Part shown: positions 31,976 through 43,743 of the stretch, in pieces | Layout: every line of letters begins with the position of its first letter | Position numbering within the stretch: position 1 is the first letter of the stretch | Source of the DNA: Euryodendron excelsum | Lineage: Eukaryota; Streptophyta; Magnoliopsida; Ericales; Pentaphylacaceae | Assembly (NCBI GenBank): GCA_033060915.1 | Contig: CM065383.1 | Location: 14,665,001 to 14,729,000 of the forward strand | Direction of reading: 5' to 3' | DNA length: 64,000 nucleotides | Program-made: the position numbers and the translations under genes | Notes under the pieces: generated by a model | Seen by the model: only the letters and a program-made list of their open reading frames with translations | The model's database searches: none | Told to the model about the DNA's origin: nothing

Positions 31976-33463
31976 TCAGAAAATAACTTCCTTCTTAAAA
32001 CAGTCAATAAAGGCATGATAAGATGATATTTAAAGGAATTAAATCTACATTCAGCTTTTTTTTTTCAATTTTCAACACATAGTCCTTATATTCTACTTCT
32101 ACCAACACTACATCCCCACAGGTGTAAAAACAAGTAAATGTTGTGTCATAGATGTATGTGGTGTATGTAGATGATCATTAAATGATATAGAAATGAAAGA
32201 GTATATAAATTCAGGATCTAATAATACATAAGCATCCTTATTAACCACAGATATCATACGTCTCACTATCGTAGGTGTCTCCTGAGCATCCCTTTGAGTC
32301 ATAGCATATATCTGTGCCTGTGTCCGTGGTTCAGAGGTAGTCCCACATCCATGTTGCGCACTCCCAGTCATCCCTCTTCCACTACTAGCCGCACTGTCCA
32401 CAACAGAAGCCGCCATAGAGCCCTGGGTACAATTTCTTGCTCTATAACCCGTCTCTTCACACTGATAACATTTATCATTCTATGGCACCGGACAATCCCT
32501 AATAATATATCCATCTGCCCCACATTTATAACAAGTAACTCCTCCAATTCTACCACTAGAAGTTCCTGAACCCGAAGGTCTCATCGGAGGTCTCCAAGGT
32601 CCACGACTTCTAGGACTTCCAGATCTGGCATTTCATGTTCTCTAGCCTGACTGTGATCTTTCTTGCCCACCAAACCTTATAGATTTTGATAATTTCTAAC
32701 CTGACGTTCAAGCCCCGTATTAAACTTCCCCCTTTTGAACTATTCCCTCATACCCGATAATTCTTTTACATCTTGCTCTATAATTTTTGCTTTATTCACA
32801 AAGTCAACATACTTCACCATATCAAGAGCTGAAACCCGTGATTGAATGCTTAACTCTAATCCCTGTTGGAATCTCTTGCATTTAGCATCTTCGGTGCACA
32901 CTAAGTCAAGTGCAAATCATGACAATGCTGTGAATTGCTCTTCATATTCAAATAATGTCATCTTTTTTTGTTTCAGAAAGATAAACTCTTGCTCCTTTTG
33001 ATATATATAAATAAGTGAAAAGTACTACTCATTGAATACTTCTACGAATTGCTGCCCTGTAATCGGTACTCCACCACCCTGGGAACTCATCATTTATCTC
33101 ATCGCCTCCTACCAATTTCAGGCTTCACCTTTCAACATGAATGCAGCCAGCATCTATTTTTGTTCATTTGCCACGGTTATTACCTCAAAGATTGCCTCTA
33201 ATTTCCTCAACCACTCCTCTGCCACCAATGGTTTGGTTGTCTCGGTGAATTCTGGAGGATTCAGTTTTATGAATTATTCATACAGGGTACTAGTTCTTTA
33301 CACCGGTCTCATTAACTGATACTCAATATATTGAGCCAAAATATTTGCCTCTATCGACTGCACCTGGTGGATTCTAAACATCTTCTTCTTGGTGTCTGTA
33401 CGCCTGAACTAGAGTTGATGATGCTTCCTCCTCAACTCCCCTTGGTGGATCTCTTTGAGCCAT
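31976..33463 (-). pseudogene. Tekay gag and protease region, broken
   Basis: The start is ATG at 33463 (MAQRDPPRGVEEEASS), with a stop about 35 codons later. Frame fragments of the capsid domain lie at about 33120-32700 ('FEYEEQFTALSRFALDL' type). Two zinc knuckles near 32535-32430 read CYKCGADGYIIRDC and CYQCEETGYRARNC, each with Tyr in place of the expected His. The protease remnant at about 32290-32160 has 'YVLLDPEFIYSFIS', where a family D-(S/P)-G motif is expected. Confidence 0.8.
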
Positions 33464-33618
33464 GGCTTTTGTATCATTTCAAGGTTAGTATGTAATATAT
33501 ATATATGACTCACATAAGCTTACTAACTCGAACTGGCACAAACAACACCCTATAGTCCACTACAACTCTGTATACCAACTCTACAACATAGCATCGGTTT
33601 TAAACCTTAGTTTTAAAC

Positions 33619-33635
33619 CACAACACTGATACCAA
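33619..33635 (-). other. Tekay primer binding site
   Basis: On the minus strand, TTGGTATCAGTGTTGTG lies two bases inside the 5' LTR. Its first part matches the initiator tRNA-Met type site. Confidence 0.75.
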
Positions 33636-33637
33636 TC

Positions 33638-35400
33638 TGTCATACCCACTCCTAATTATGTGTCATTAACATCGTCATAGGGTTGATGTGATTACACAAG
33701 TTACCAACCTGCGAACAAAACCTAAACACAATCTCAAAGATAAAGATCTTATAAGGATAAATAAACATCAATATATATTAGACTATCCCAGAACCATCAA
33801 CATACACTAATAAGGTAATTAGAACCATCTTATACATCATTACGAGACCAAATGTAAAGAAACTCCAAGAAAACTTTTATACAATATACAACAATGTACA
33901 CGACCAATAACTCAACTAAAAACTTTTTGAAGGTCCCCAACTCCACACCAACATCAACATCAACATCAACAGTGGATTGGACATCACTAATAATCAATTA
34001 AAACAACTTGTGAGGGTGTGAGTTATATATTAACGTGTTCATAAAGATAATCAATAATTATAAAGAATAAATGATAAATAACATTGTATAATTCACTAAT
34101 AGATAAACCACCATAAATGAAATGTAATATTTCTTCTGATGCAATGTATGATACGCCACAAAAGAGTGCCTGATTTAGATAACATTGGCCCGATATAATG
34201 ATGAGGTTTTATCAAGGAATGTCCACCATGATACCCTTTTAGGTTAGTCCACCATGACTACCTTAGGTTAGCCCCATATCGGCTAAACCTTCTCCCGTAT
34301 AATGCAAGTTATGCACATAATAAGAGTTATATACAAATATCACCTCATAATCCACCAATCACTATCAATATAAATAATAAGACATTTAATACAATACAAG
34401 TAAGAATATCTTAAACTCTCCACTTATTACCGCTTTATAATAGGATCGAGTCACTCCTTAGGTTGTACCAGAGTGTCCTAACTCGCTTCCAAACCTATCA
34501 CACATCATCACGTCAAAATCAAAAAGCATCTGTATAATTAATGCATGTTCATAACTTATGATGCTCAAATATAGGTAATGATACATTAATAACACATTAA
34601 GAACTCAATGAGATGTGTTAAACCCTTCTTGATACAACACAAGAAGCTAAAATATTGTTCTAAAGTCTCCAACCAGACTTTAAGCTCAAAGCATGCACAA
34701 CATGAAGAATTTAAGACCTCCAGTTGAAGACCCTAAACATTCTCCCACTGACTTCAATTTCCACCTTTATAACATGAAATGATGTGCTAACATGCATTAA
34801 TCAACAAGAGCACAATAAATCAAGTATAAGCATGAAGATTCTTACATCAAGCAATGAACACACAAGCTTTCCCTTTAATCTCTTCCTTTTCTTCCTTTCT
34901 TTGTTTCTCTTTTAGCAAACACTCAAAATACTAACAAGCTCTTCTTTTCTCTCTTCCCCCTTGGCTTGAAGACAACTATAGATACTACTTATATCTATAG
35001 CCACACACACACTCACACACACACACATACACACACACAAAGTTAGCAATAAGCACACACCTTCCATTAGATGAAGCACACACCTTATGCACACAACGCA
35101 CTTAGGTGAAGCACACACATAGGTGTCACACACCTACACCTCCTTGCTTCACTAATCCACATGATTAGTATAATTAATGACACTTATGATAATTAATCAT
35201 CATTAACATAAGCTAAACATGGAAATTAATTAAACTAATTAATCAAGGATTAAGTCCACTAATCATGCTCAAAATATGATAATCCCCAATGGCTTGCTTT
35301 CATTAAAACATTCTAATCAAGCTCCTTAATTAGTATAATCACATAGTAGAATGTATACAATTTAAGCTAACCATGACATTAAGCAAGTTAGGATTTTACA
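33638..35400 (-). repeat. 5' LTR of the Tekay element
   Basis: 1,763 bp; on the minus strand TGTAAAATCC ... GGGTATGACA. It is free of later inserts, so it shows the pre-insertion sequence of the other LTR at the AATAT (34367-34371) and CTATA (34976-34980) sites. Compared with the other LTR it lacks about 245 bp near 34651. Confidence 0.9.
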
Positions 35401-35405
35401 CTTGG

Positions 35406-35520
35406 GAATGCAATTTTTTAATTGAGCGGCCTTAGAATTTGATTTTGGGCTCAATGAGAATTTCATTTTGTGTAGGCCCTGACCCGAGCCTAGCCTATCT
35501 CATCCAATGTCCACCCCTAA
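35406..35520. mobile_element. Right half of the TIR element split by Tekay
   Basis: Ends ATGTCCACCCCTAA, which pairs imperfectly with TAAGGGTGATCAT at 13164. See 13164-13425. Confidence 0.35.
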
Positions 35521-35532
35521 TTGATTGATTGT

Positions 35533-35563
<31 letters not shown>
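35533..35563. repeat. (GA)n microsatellite
   Basis: GAGAGAGA run with one AAAG interruption. Confidence 0.9.
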
Positions 35564-35564
<1 letters not shown>

Positions 35565-35871
35565 TAAGTGTGGGCATTGGGTGTTTACAACTGTGTGCCA
35601 TGGGCCATGGCATTTATAGCAGGGAGGAAGAGGAAACAAAAAAAAAAAAAATGAAAATATGTTTTGAGGGTAAAAATGTTCTATTATGTACGGAAATGGC
35701 CTCTCGCCCGTTCAAGCAGCGCATGTGTTGCACTCTCGGTTAATTATAAAAGATTCTATCAATTTTGCACATCATTCCAAATTACGAGAGATTATGTGTT
35801 TACTTTTAGATGATAAGGGGTTATATAATTTTGAGCCAAATCATAGGGAGGTAAAGTGTAATTACCCCAAA

Positions 35872-36130
35872 CACTACTAAAAATGAGGGTTTTTGCAATG
35901 GAAATATTTGTGACGGCCGTTTTCTTTTCACAAATGCCACTAATTATGACGGTTAAGCTGCCTTCACAAATACCGTCACAAAGATCCCCTTTTGCATCGG
36001 CTAAGCTCCCAACACAAATGGGTACCTTTTGCGATGATGCTTTGCCACGGGATTTTTCCCGTCGCAAATGGTTTAGCATTTGTGACGGCATTCTTGTGAC
36101 AACACGTTTCCATTGCAAATGCTAAATGAA
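35872..36130 (+). mobile_element. CACTA (En/Spm-type) transposon terminus
   Basis: CACTACTAAAAATGAGGG at 35872 has the CACTA-class terminal form. It is followed by several subterminal motifs in both orientations: TTTGTGACGG, CCGTCACAAA, TTTGCGATG and CGTCGCAAATGG. Such sub-terminal repeats are the transposase-binding regions in the family. I did not find the opposite TAGTG terminus before 41115, nor transposase coding sequence, so the extent to the right is unknown. Confidence 0.55.
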
Positions 36131-36265
36131 ATGTTGTCGTTTCATTTGGTGGGACTTAATTTTTCCTTTCCCCCCTCTTTTCTTCCTCTCTTGAAAACCC
36201 TACCTAAGCGATCTCCCTCTCTCTCTCTGCAGGGTTCTCTCTCTTTCTTGCTCTTTATTGTCTGC

Positions 36266-36332
36266 TTTCTGTTTGTTTGTCTGTCTGTCTGTCTGTCTGC
36301 CTCTCTCTCTCTGTCTCTCTCTCTCTCTCTCT
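36266..36332. repeat. (TGTC)n/(CT)n microsatellite
   Basis: Five TGTC units are followed by CT runs. Frames over it on both strands are composition artefacts. Confidence 0.9.
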
Positions 36333-36822
36333 TGAACACTAGTTCCACTAGCGATGTCGCCTTGGCCCTCCACCAGTGCTGCTGCCATCTTTGCCCTCCA
36401 CTAGTTCTGCCGCCGCCTTCATCCTCCACTAGCGCTGTCACCGTCACCCTCGATCCCTTTTCCCCCTTTTAAGTTGGAAGCTTCTAGCCTTCACCAGCGC
36501 CACCACTATTGACCTCCACCGACTCCACATGGTATTTTTCTCTCCCTTTTTTTTCACCATAGATAACTTGTTGATTTTCTTCATGTTTGCACTAAGGAAA
36601 CTCTATTTCTTTGTTTGGATTTTGATCAAATTGAGATCCTTCAAGAACTGCTACAAATCAGCCATGTTTTCAATTCTCCACTTATCATGCATGTGGGAGA
36701 AGTTTTTCTTTTAGAAAATCTCTCCTCCTTTTGATGGAATTGCATAAAATTGAAGCTTTTGTGCTCCTAGCATAATGAGAACATAAGGAATACAGAAGGA
36801 TCTATTAGAAACTTGTGTTAAT

Positions 36823-37390
36823 ATCTTAAAGTTTTGGGGTTTTACGATTCAGAATCTCCAAATGGTCTCTGAACGGTCTCAAATTTGGTACATAGCACGA
36901 TCTACGCACTAGTGACATGTGAGGATTGATGGAATAGTCACGGGATTCTTGGTATGGGCGCTAGAGCATTTTTTTTCCATTTTAAGACACGTTAAACTTA
37001 AAAATCTTAAGTTTCGGGGTTCTTTGACTCAAAATTCCCAGATGGCCTCAGAACTGCCCTTAACTTGGCACGTAGAACGGCCTAGGTACAAGTGACATGT
37101 GAGGATTGACGCTACAGTCACGGGACTCCCGTTTTGGGAGTTAGAATATTTGTTTCCATTTTAAAACGCGTTAAACTTCTGAATTCTTAAATTTCGGAGA
37201 TTTACAGTTTAAAATCTCCAAATGACTTTGGAAGGGTCTTAACCTTGGTATGTAGTATGGTCTAGGCATGGATGACATATGGGGATTGTTGAAACAACGG
37301 CGGGATTTCCGATTTGAGAGTTGGAGCATTTTTTTTGTTTTGTTTTAGGACACATTAACCTTAAAAATCTTAATTTTCGGGTTTTACAGC
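36823..37390. repeat. Tandem repeat, about 180-184 bp, 3 copies plus a partial fourth
   Basis: Each unit starts near CTTAA(A/G)TTT(T/C)GGGG (36823, 37006, 37186, 37369). It contains a diverged GGGATTC/GGGACTCC segment and GTGACATGTGAGGATTG, and ends GAGCATTTTTTTT. It lies right of the CACTA end and may be part of that element. Confidence 0.8.
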
Positions 37391-40095
37391 TTTAGTTCAT
37401 CATTAATTTTTTTTATTTTTTATTAACTGTTTAATTAATTATATTGTTATTGTTTTATTTTTTACTCAAGTTATTCAGGAGGAGTAGGTCGTTGTTGTGT
37501 GTCGTGATTAATGGAGTGCCCCGTTTTTCCGTTTTTTCAGTACTTTTTAATATATTGATGTTGGACAACTGATTTTGTATTTTGGATGAATACAACTGGT
37601 TATATATTTTTGATTTATTGACGTTTATATATTTATTTTGTTTTTGTATTTTGGATGAATTAATGATGAGGATTTATATTATATAGACATATATTTGAAC
37701 TTCATCTTATATATTTATCTTTTCAATAGAAATAAATTGTATAGTGAATGAAGTTTATTTTATTGATTTATACAATTATATATACAGGACTAAACCAACA
37801 CGTAACATATTGAAATAAAAAGTCAAAAAAATTTTAAAACTTAAAATCTAAAGGTGAGTCGATCCCAATGGTGACGGTGAGCTTCGCTTTTCGTCTTGAT
37901 CAGCGTCGGAAGATTGACAATATCACCCATGCAGCCACCCATCTAAACTGAAGAATCATATAAAATACAGCCAATAAAGGCTTCCATATTGCAATCAAAT
38001 CATCGGCCATATGTCTCTACCAAGTTGTTATGCGGGTCTTTTCAAAGACAATTTGAAGTTTAAAACCATAATTTTAAATAAAATTTAAATATATATATAT
38101 ATATATATATTTTATATTTTTAATATTATTATAAAATTTATTTTTCTCACATTTTGAGATGCAAAATGATTAGTTAAATTTTTATATTCAAGTTAGCTAA
38201 CAAATCCTTTTAGCTAGTCTTTCCTGTGTTATAGTTAACATTAGATAAAATTTTATAAAATTTATTTTTGAAAAAGCAAATACTACAGGCTTAGTTAATA
38301 ATGTTTCATAAACAATGTATACATTTAGAAAAAAATCTAATGCAATAAATATTTGTTGCGTCCACTCCAATACGAGCGAGTAATTAAGAGGGCATTACTA
38401 GCATCAGTTGAGAACTAATTATTAATTAACTGGTGAGTTTGAGTTGAGGTGACCAGTCAAGTATTTTCCTAACCAATAAACATCGCCACATGGAGTCTCG
38501 ACAACAAAACATGTGTTTCGAAGATATTTCAAGTCTCGACAATAAACATTGCCACATGGGTTTCACGTACAATCGAAGTGATGGTTCATGACTACCAATG
38601 ATTCACGATGATTCGTGACTCTAATTTTTTGTACTGTCAATCTCAAGTAATCGTAATGGTATAAAAAATTGCATTTTAACAAATAAAATAATACTTTTAT
38701 AGATAAATCACAAAATCAAATAGATATGAAAGAAAACTCAAATAATGATTGATATATATATATATATATAAATAACCTTAACCAATCTTTTAATAATTAT
38801 ATAATTGATATTGATAAGATTTGACTTTTAAATTCTATAAGTTAAAGACGGGTTGTACAAATTTATATATATTTTTTATTCCATCTGTATCGGTAAAACT
38901 AATATCTAGTTATATATATATATTTTTAAGTTAATTATTGTAGTTGATTTTAATTTTTTTATGATTTTTTTGGATATTTAAAAAAATTAAAATATACAAA
39001 ATATACAAAATTAGTATATATAGAATTTTTAAAATTTTGAAGTCTAAAGAAATTGAGAGCTAAAGAGCGAAGGCTTTGATTGACCTAGCCCTGCTAGCTG
39101 TTCTTGCATGAACTGACTGATATAATTAATTACATTCGTACGATTGATTTTCAATCCAAGAGAAATGCTGAGGTCAGTTGCTCTTACCATCGCGTTCCAG
39201 CAGTCGCTGATTAAAACTGGATACGTGTACTCCACCAAAGAAATAGAATGATAACCGGCAAACCCAGGTTTCAAACCAGCCAAATAAAACAATAATTCTG
39301 GGCTGAACAACTATCGTCTCTCTATTCAAACATTCTCTCTCCAATAAAACAAAGATAACGTCATACAATTAAAAAATTTTTATATATAATTTATTATTAA
39401 ATTAATTTAATTAAATTATAAACTTATCACTTTAAAATAAATAATTTATTAAAATATTTATTTATTATAAAATTATTTTTGTCATATTATTTTGATGTAA
39501 AATTTTGTACAAAAATTTTAAAAAAATAACATTTTTCGAAAAACAAACCCATCGGTCACGACTCACCGCCGCTCTTCCTCTCTCTCTCTCTCTCTCTCTC
39601 TCTAAACCTTCAACTTTCCATCCATGGCCGAACACCGACAGACTGTCTCTCCTCTTCTGCCTCAAGCCAAACCCATCACAAATTCGCACTGACCTGCTTG
39701 AATTTTTTTGCCTCCAGCAACTGTTATAACTCCACGCTTTGGCCATTATGCAACTTTTTTGGAGCTCCTATCACCACCGCCAACCTCTCCCTCTTATCTA
39801 CTGCGCACGTTTTTTGCTTCCTTGGATTTGATTTCAAAGCTCCATCTTCATTCCGCCTTGACCCCACACGGTTTCTTACAATAAAGGTTTATTTCACTGT
39901 GTTTTGTTTAGTTTTACCTGAAAAGGTATATGGGTGCTGGCTTTGATTTGAGGGGAGAATTAACCAAAAAGTGAAAATAATTGTAGTGATGCTGGTAGTG
40001 TTGGTGTTGCTGCCATGGTGTTGGTATGTGGTTGGGTCCACGAGAGGAAGAAGAAGAAAGGTGCTCGGCCGTACGGCTGGCTGAAGTCAATCATT

Positions 40096-40147
<52 letters not shown>

Positions 40148-41114
40148 GTGTGGGGTGAGGCATAAGTCTCTACAACCGGAGATGGTGGTGGCTGGCCCGC
40201 ATGATGGATAGACGGTGGGGTAGTGCTTCAAGAATGAGAGAGGGATGATGAGAGGCACGACTTGAAAAGTACAACTTATTACTTTTGTAAATAAAATAGT
40301 AAAAAAAATATAATTCCCAAGCTTCCGTTTGCCTGTAAAGTCTTTTAAAGTACGAGAGGCGTGTCACAATAATGCAGTGCCTGTTTGAAGGCGACGGTCT
40401 AAAAGACTGACGCTAGCATTTCTCTTCAATCCAAATATCAAGCCACGGAGAAATTATTCAATGTTTCCTAGGGTATTGCTGTTGATAACAGCAGCTCCTG
40501 TTTTCTGCCGACACAAACAGAAAGATAAGTGAAATGATGGAGATTGGAGAAGGTTCATCATAGAGTAGTAGTTAAAACGAAGATGGGTGGCTAGCTCGTT
40601 AAGGACTTGGTTTAGAACTGAAGATATGTTATGGGCAAAAACTACAACCATAAAGGATTATATATATATATATATAGCTCAGTCATCAATGCTCAAAATA
40701 TCAAACTAATACAGCTCCCATCTCCAGGCGTGAAACTGAGAGGGATTTTCATAATTTTCTTCATCCATGTGAACGGAACTGAAGGATGGCAAGACACACC
40801 ATAATATTCTGAGTTTCACTGATCACCTAACGACAACATGAGAAAAAAAATAATAATCAGCTTAGTTAGTAGAGTTTTTAATTTTTTTGTTTCTGGTTAA
40901 TTTTCATGCTATTTCAAAAACAGACTTAAACAGGCAAGTACACATAATCAGTGCAAGCAAAATCATCACAGATTTCACAGGACTGAGCCTGGCGTGAAAG
41001 ACATACTAGTGAAAGGATAAGGCTTATTCTCTTTCACCTCATCGCTGCAAAACCGTAACGGATCAAAAAGGAGGGCTATTCTTTTTCATTCCATAAATAT
41101 GATGATTTAGTATA
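37391..41114. other. Non-coding AT-rich gap with microsatellites
   Basis: Contains (TA)n at about 38085-38110 and 38753-38770, (CT)n at 39580-39602, (GA)n at 40099-40144 and (TA)n near 40658-40674. Several frames of 60-90 codons exist, including a low-bias 88-codon minus frame at 39310-39044 next to a GTAAGAG donor-like site. None has a recognisable domain. I see no supported gene. Confidence 0.45.
40099..40144. repeat. (GA)n microsatellite, about 23 units
   Basis: Uninterrupted GA run. Confidence 0.95.
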
Positions 41115-41119
41115 GGATT

Positions 41120-41566
41120 TAATGATGCAATAAATTTATACGGTCTTTTCCAGGCTAAACACAAATGATCTGGTGAAAGTTAAAAAGTTTCTAAATTATG
41201 AATATTAGTGTGGTGTCTGTCAAAGACACTCCGATACTAAAATTAGGCGATAGAATCAGTAGATATATTAGTAGAGTTTGGACTAGATTAATTGTCTCTT
41301 GGAAAGAAGTGAAGACACCTATATATAGAGGTGGCAATTGGGAGTTATTTTTGGGTAACGACTGTATGGTTCATGGGCGCAATCGTGTTTTCAGTCAAGG
41401 GGTGGTGGCTGATTTGTAGGCGAGGATTTTGGGATGTGCTGGTGAGGTACTTAATGCCACACTCAGGCTATCTAGTTGGTCTGTCCTGTTAAGATGCTTG
41501 ATCAGTGTGAGGTATGATCGGAATATCGTCCAGATCTATTTCGGTATACAGAATTGGTACCTATCA
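41120..41566 (-). repeat. 3' LTR of Tat copy 2
   Basis: 447 bp, the same length as the right LTR. The plus strand starts TAATGATGCAATAAA (terminal CA mutated to TA on the minus strand) and ends GGTACCTATCA. CTATATATAG at 41319-41328 is a TATA-like palindrome that could serve either strand, including antisense transcription toward the aORF. Confidence 0.88.
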
Positions 41567-42793
41567 GATGCCCTCAGTTCTTTTTGTCGTCTTCTTTGCC
41601 ATTGGGAGAACTCTATGGTCGGCCAGTCCTCAAGATTGGGGCGGATTTATTGTGCCACATGCATAATGATGGTAGGAGCTGGCGGTGACAAGACACGTCC
41701 CTTTGTGTTACTGCAACGTGGCCATTTTTTATTGGTTCTTGGTTTGAAGCGTGTCCTTTCAAATGTTGACCGTCAGATCTAGAGCAAGTGGATTAATCCT
41801 GGCCCTCCATTTCAAACAGAGAGGGTTTAGGTTTGGCTGTTTGGGCTTTGGCCTTCTACTTCGCTTTCTTTCAACTTAAGCAATTTCTCTCTTTCCCTAC
41901 ACTTTGCTTCTTCGGCTGCACTCCGATCTTCAAGCCTCTTCATGGATTCTTACCCCGTTTGGTAGGGAAGGCAATGGACCGGGAAAAAGTGGAGATACAA
42001 CCGAATCCACTCCATTTGGAGTGGGGAATGAGGCGGGGATAGATGACACAAAATGGGGATGAAGGTCGAAATGAAAATTCATGCGGGGGTAGAGACGGGG
42101 ATAGACTAAGTTCTTCCTCCACCCCACTTCCCCTACTTTTAGCATTTTTTTTAATGTTTTTGTATAGGCCGTTTTTAACATTTTAAGCTTTTGTTTCTTT
42201 TGATACTATAATAATACCATTTTCATGTATATACAGCCCAAAATATTTGGAAGCTAATTCCATCTTACTGTCAAGTGGAGACTATGAGACTATTAATATT
42301 CTTGACACTTTAGTTCTTTTTTTTTTTTTTTTGGTTCTATTTTCTATTCTTGCTTTATGTTGTTTGTTTCCTTTGTACCAAAAAGAAAAAAAGAAAAGTT
42401 TAGGCTTGGGTGTGGGTTTGGGCGGGGGTGGAGGCAAGTTTGTACCCATGGAAGCGGAGATGGAGATCCAAATTAATCCTCATGGGGGGATGAAGGTGGG
42501 GATGGAGGTGAATATTTTAAGTGGAGGCAAAGATGGAAATCCCAATCTCTGCCTCACCCCAATCCATTGCTATCTCTACTATTTGGTAAGATTCCTCTTT
42601 GTCCTTTTTCGTTCTTCGTTTCATGGGTTGGTTCTTCTCTCGGTGCCTTCGGTACTATGAGAGGTCAGATAGGGTTCCATACCCCTTGGGTTTTGTAGCC
42701 AACCCCAAGTTGTTAGAGTTGGTTTGTTGGGATTTGATTGGGTTAGTGAAACTTGCGTTAGACAATGTTAGGGATTTAGATAGTTTGGGCACC
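41567..42793 (+). other. Spacer between Tat 3' LTR and antisense ORF, G-rich
   Basis: Starts with the degenerate polypurine tract (minus strand AGAACTGAGGGCATC). It is about 580 bp longer than the same spacer in copy 1, suggesting an insertion. Purine/G-rich stretches at about 41960-42110 and 42390-42560 include a four-run G-tract at 42408-42428. No gene is supported. Confidence 0.5.
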
Positions 42794-43060
42794 ATGAATA
42801 ACCCAGAGGACGTTAGTTCAGATTTTGAGAAAACTGCCTCTAACGATCTCGTCACGGTGAGGCATGATGATCTTGGGAGTACTTTTGTGGGCTATTCCGG
42901 GGCATCATTGGAGGAAATAGTTCCAAAAGTAAAGCCCTCCTCCGATGGGGTGGGGGCTATTGAGTCTTGGCCTAGGGACTCTATTGTTCTTGGAGTTATG
43001 GACTATGGCTTCATTGCGGTCATGACGGGGGCCAAAGTTAATAAGCTATAGAGGGAATAC

Positions 43061-43247
43061 TGATTGTACTCTAAAAAATACAATTAAAGTCCCTAATGGT
43101 AAGTTATTGGTAGGAATTATTTACACATTATTTATCATTTTAATATAATTTTAGTATTTTTTATGTTTTTTGTGTCTTCTGTAGATTCACAGCTAAAATT
43201 GAATAAAATGGAGTAGGCATGCACATGGGTCATAATTGATAGTAAGA

Positions 43248-43279
<32 letters not shown>

Positions 43280-43743
43280 TATATGATAGTATACTATATT
43301 AGTCAAATTAATTAATTGATTGAATCAATGGTCGACCAAATGAAAGCTAACATTGATGAGGAGTGAATAAAACAAAATGAATTAAAGGAGTTCACCCCAC
43401 ACCATACACCATTGTAGGCCATGACAATGACTAAAGCAAAATTAATATATTTTATTTAATCATTTCATTTCATGAGAGGTTAATTCTCTTGGCTATAAAG
43501 AGAGAGCAGACAGGTAGAGAAGAGGCGGCGAAAAAAGAAGAGGGCAGAGAGAAGGAGGAAGAGAAGAAGAGAGCCTCAAAGGCTAGTGGAGAATTCCTTC
43601 AATTTATTTTCTGTCTAGATTCTAGTTAATTTGTTAGTGTTTTTTAGTCAATTAATTTTCTATTTCAGTCTTTTCTTTACCCTTTTTTTTTTTTTTTACT
43701 GTAATAAACTTTTTTATTTATGAAATTATTTTTCAAGTCATGT
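43061..43743 (+). repeat. Left Athila LTR, truncated
   Basis: Starts TGATTGTACTCTAAA, has a TATA box CTATAAAG at 43493-43500 and (TA)n at about 43248-43270. Collinear with 47002-47690 up to CAAGTCATGT, after which integrase begins. Confidence 0.85.

Larger units (their letters stand above)
13426..35400 (-). mobile_element. Tekay-type chromovirus (Ty3/Gypsy), target duplication CTTGG, with nested inserts
   Basis: CTTGG at 13421-13425 and 35401-35405 flanks the element exactly. Read on the minus strand, it has a 5' LTR (35400-33638), a tRNA-Met-type primer site, gag, protease, RT/RNase H, integrase with C-terminal chromodomain, a polypurine tract (28950-28936, AAAGGAGGAAAGAGT) and a 3' LTR (28935-13426). 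The LTRs have TG...CA ends. The 3' LTR is split by a full Copia element (14154-25490) and a Copia solo LTR (26390-28519). In an 83-bp stretch compared by eye the LTRs differ at about 15 sites, so the insertion is old. All coding domains carry stops. Confidence 0.9.

Noticed and set aside
39044..39310. 88-codon minus-strand frame as a host exon
   Set aside because: Reasonable composition and a nearby GTAAGAG, but no recognisable domain, no neighbouring exon and no acceptor I can defend.
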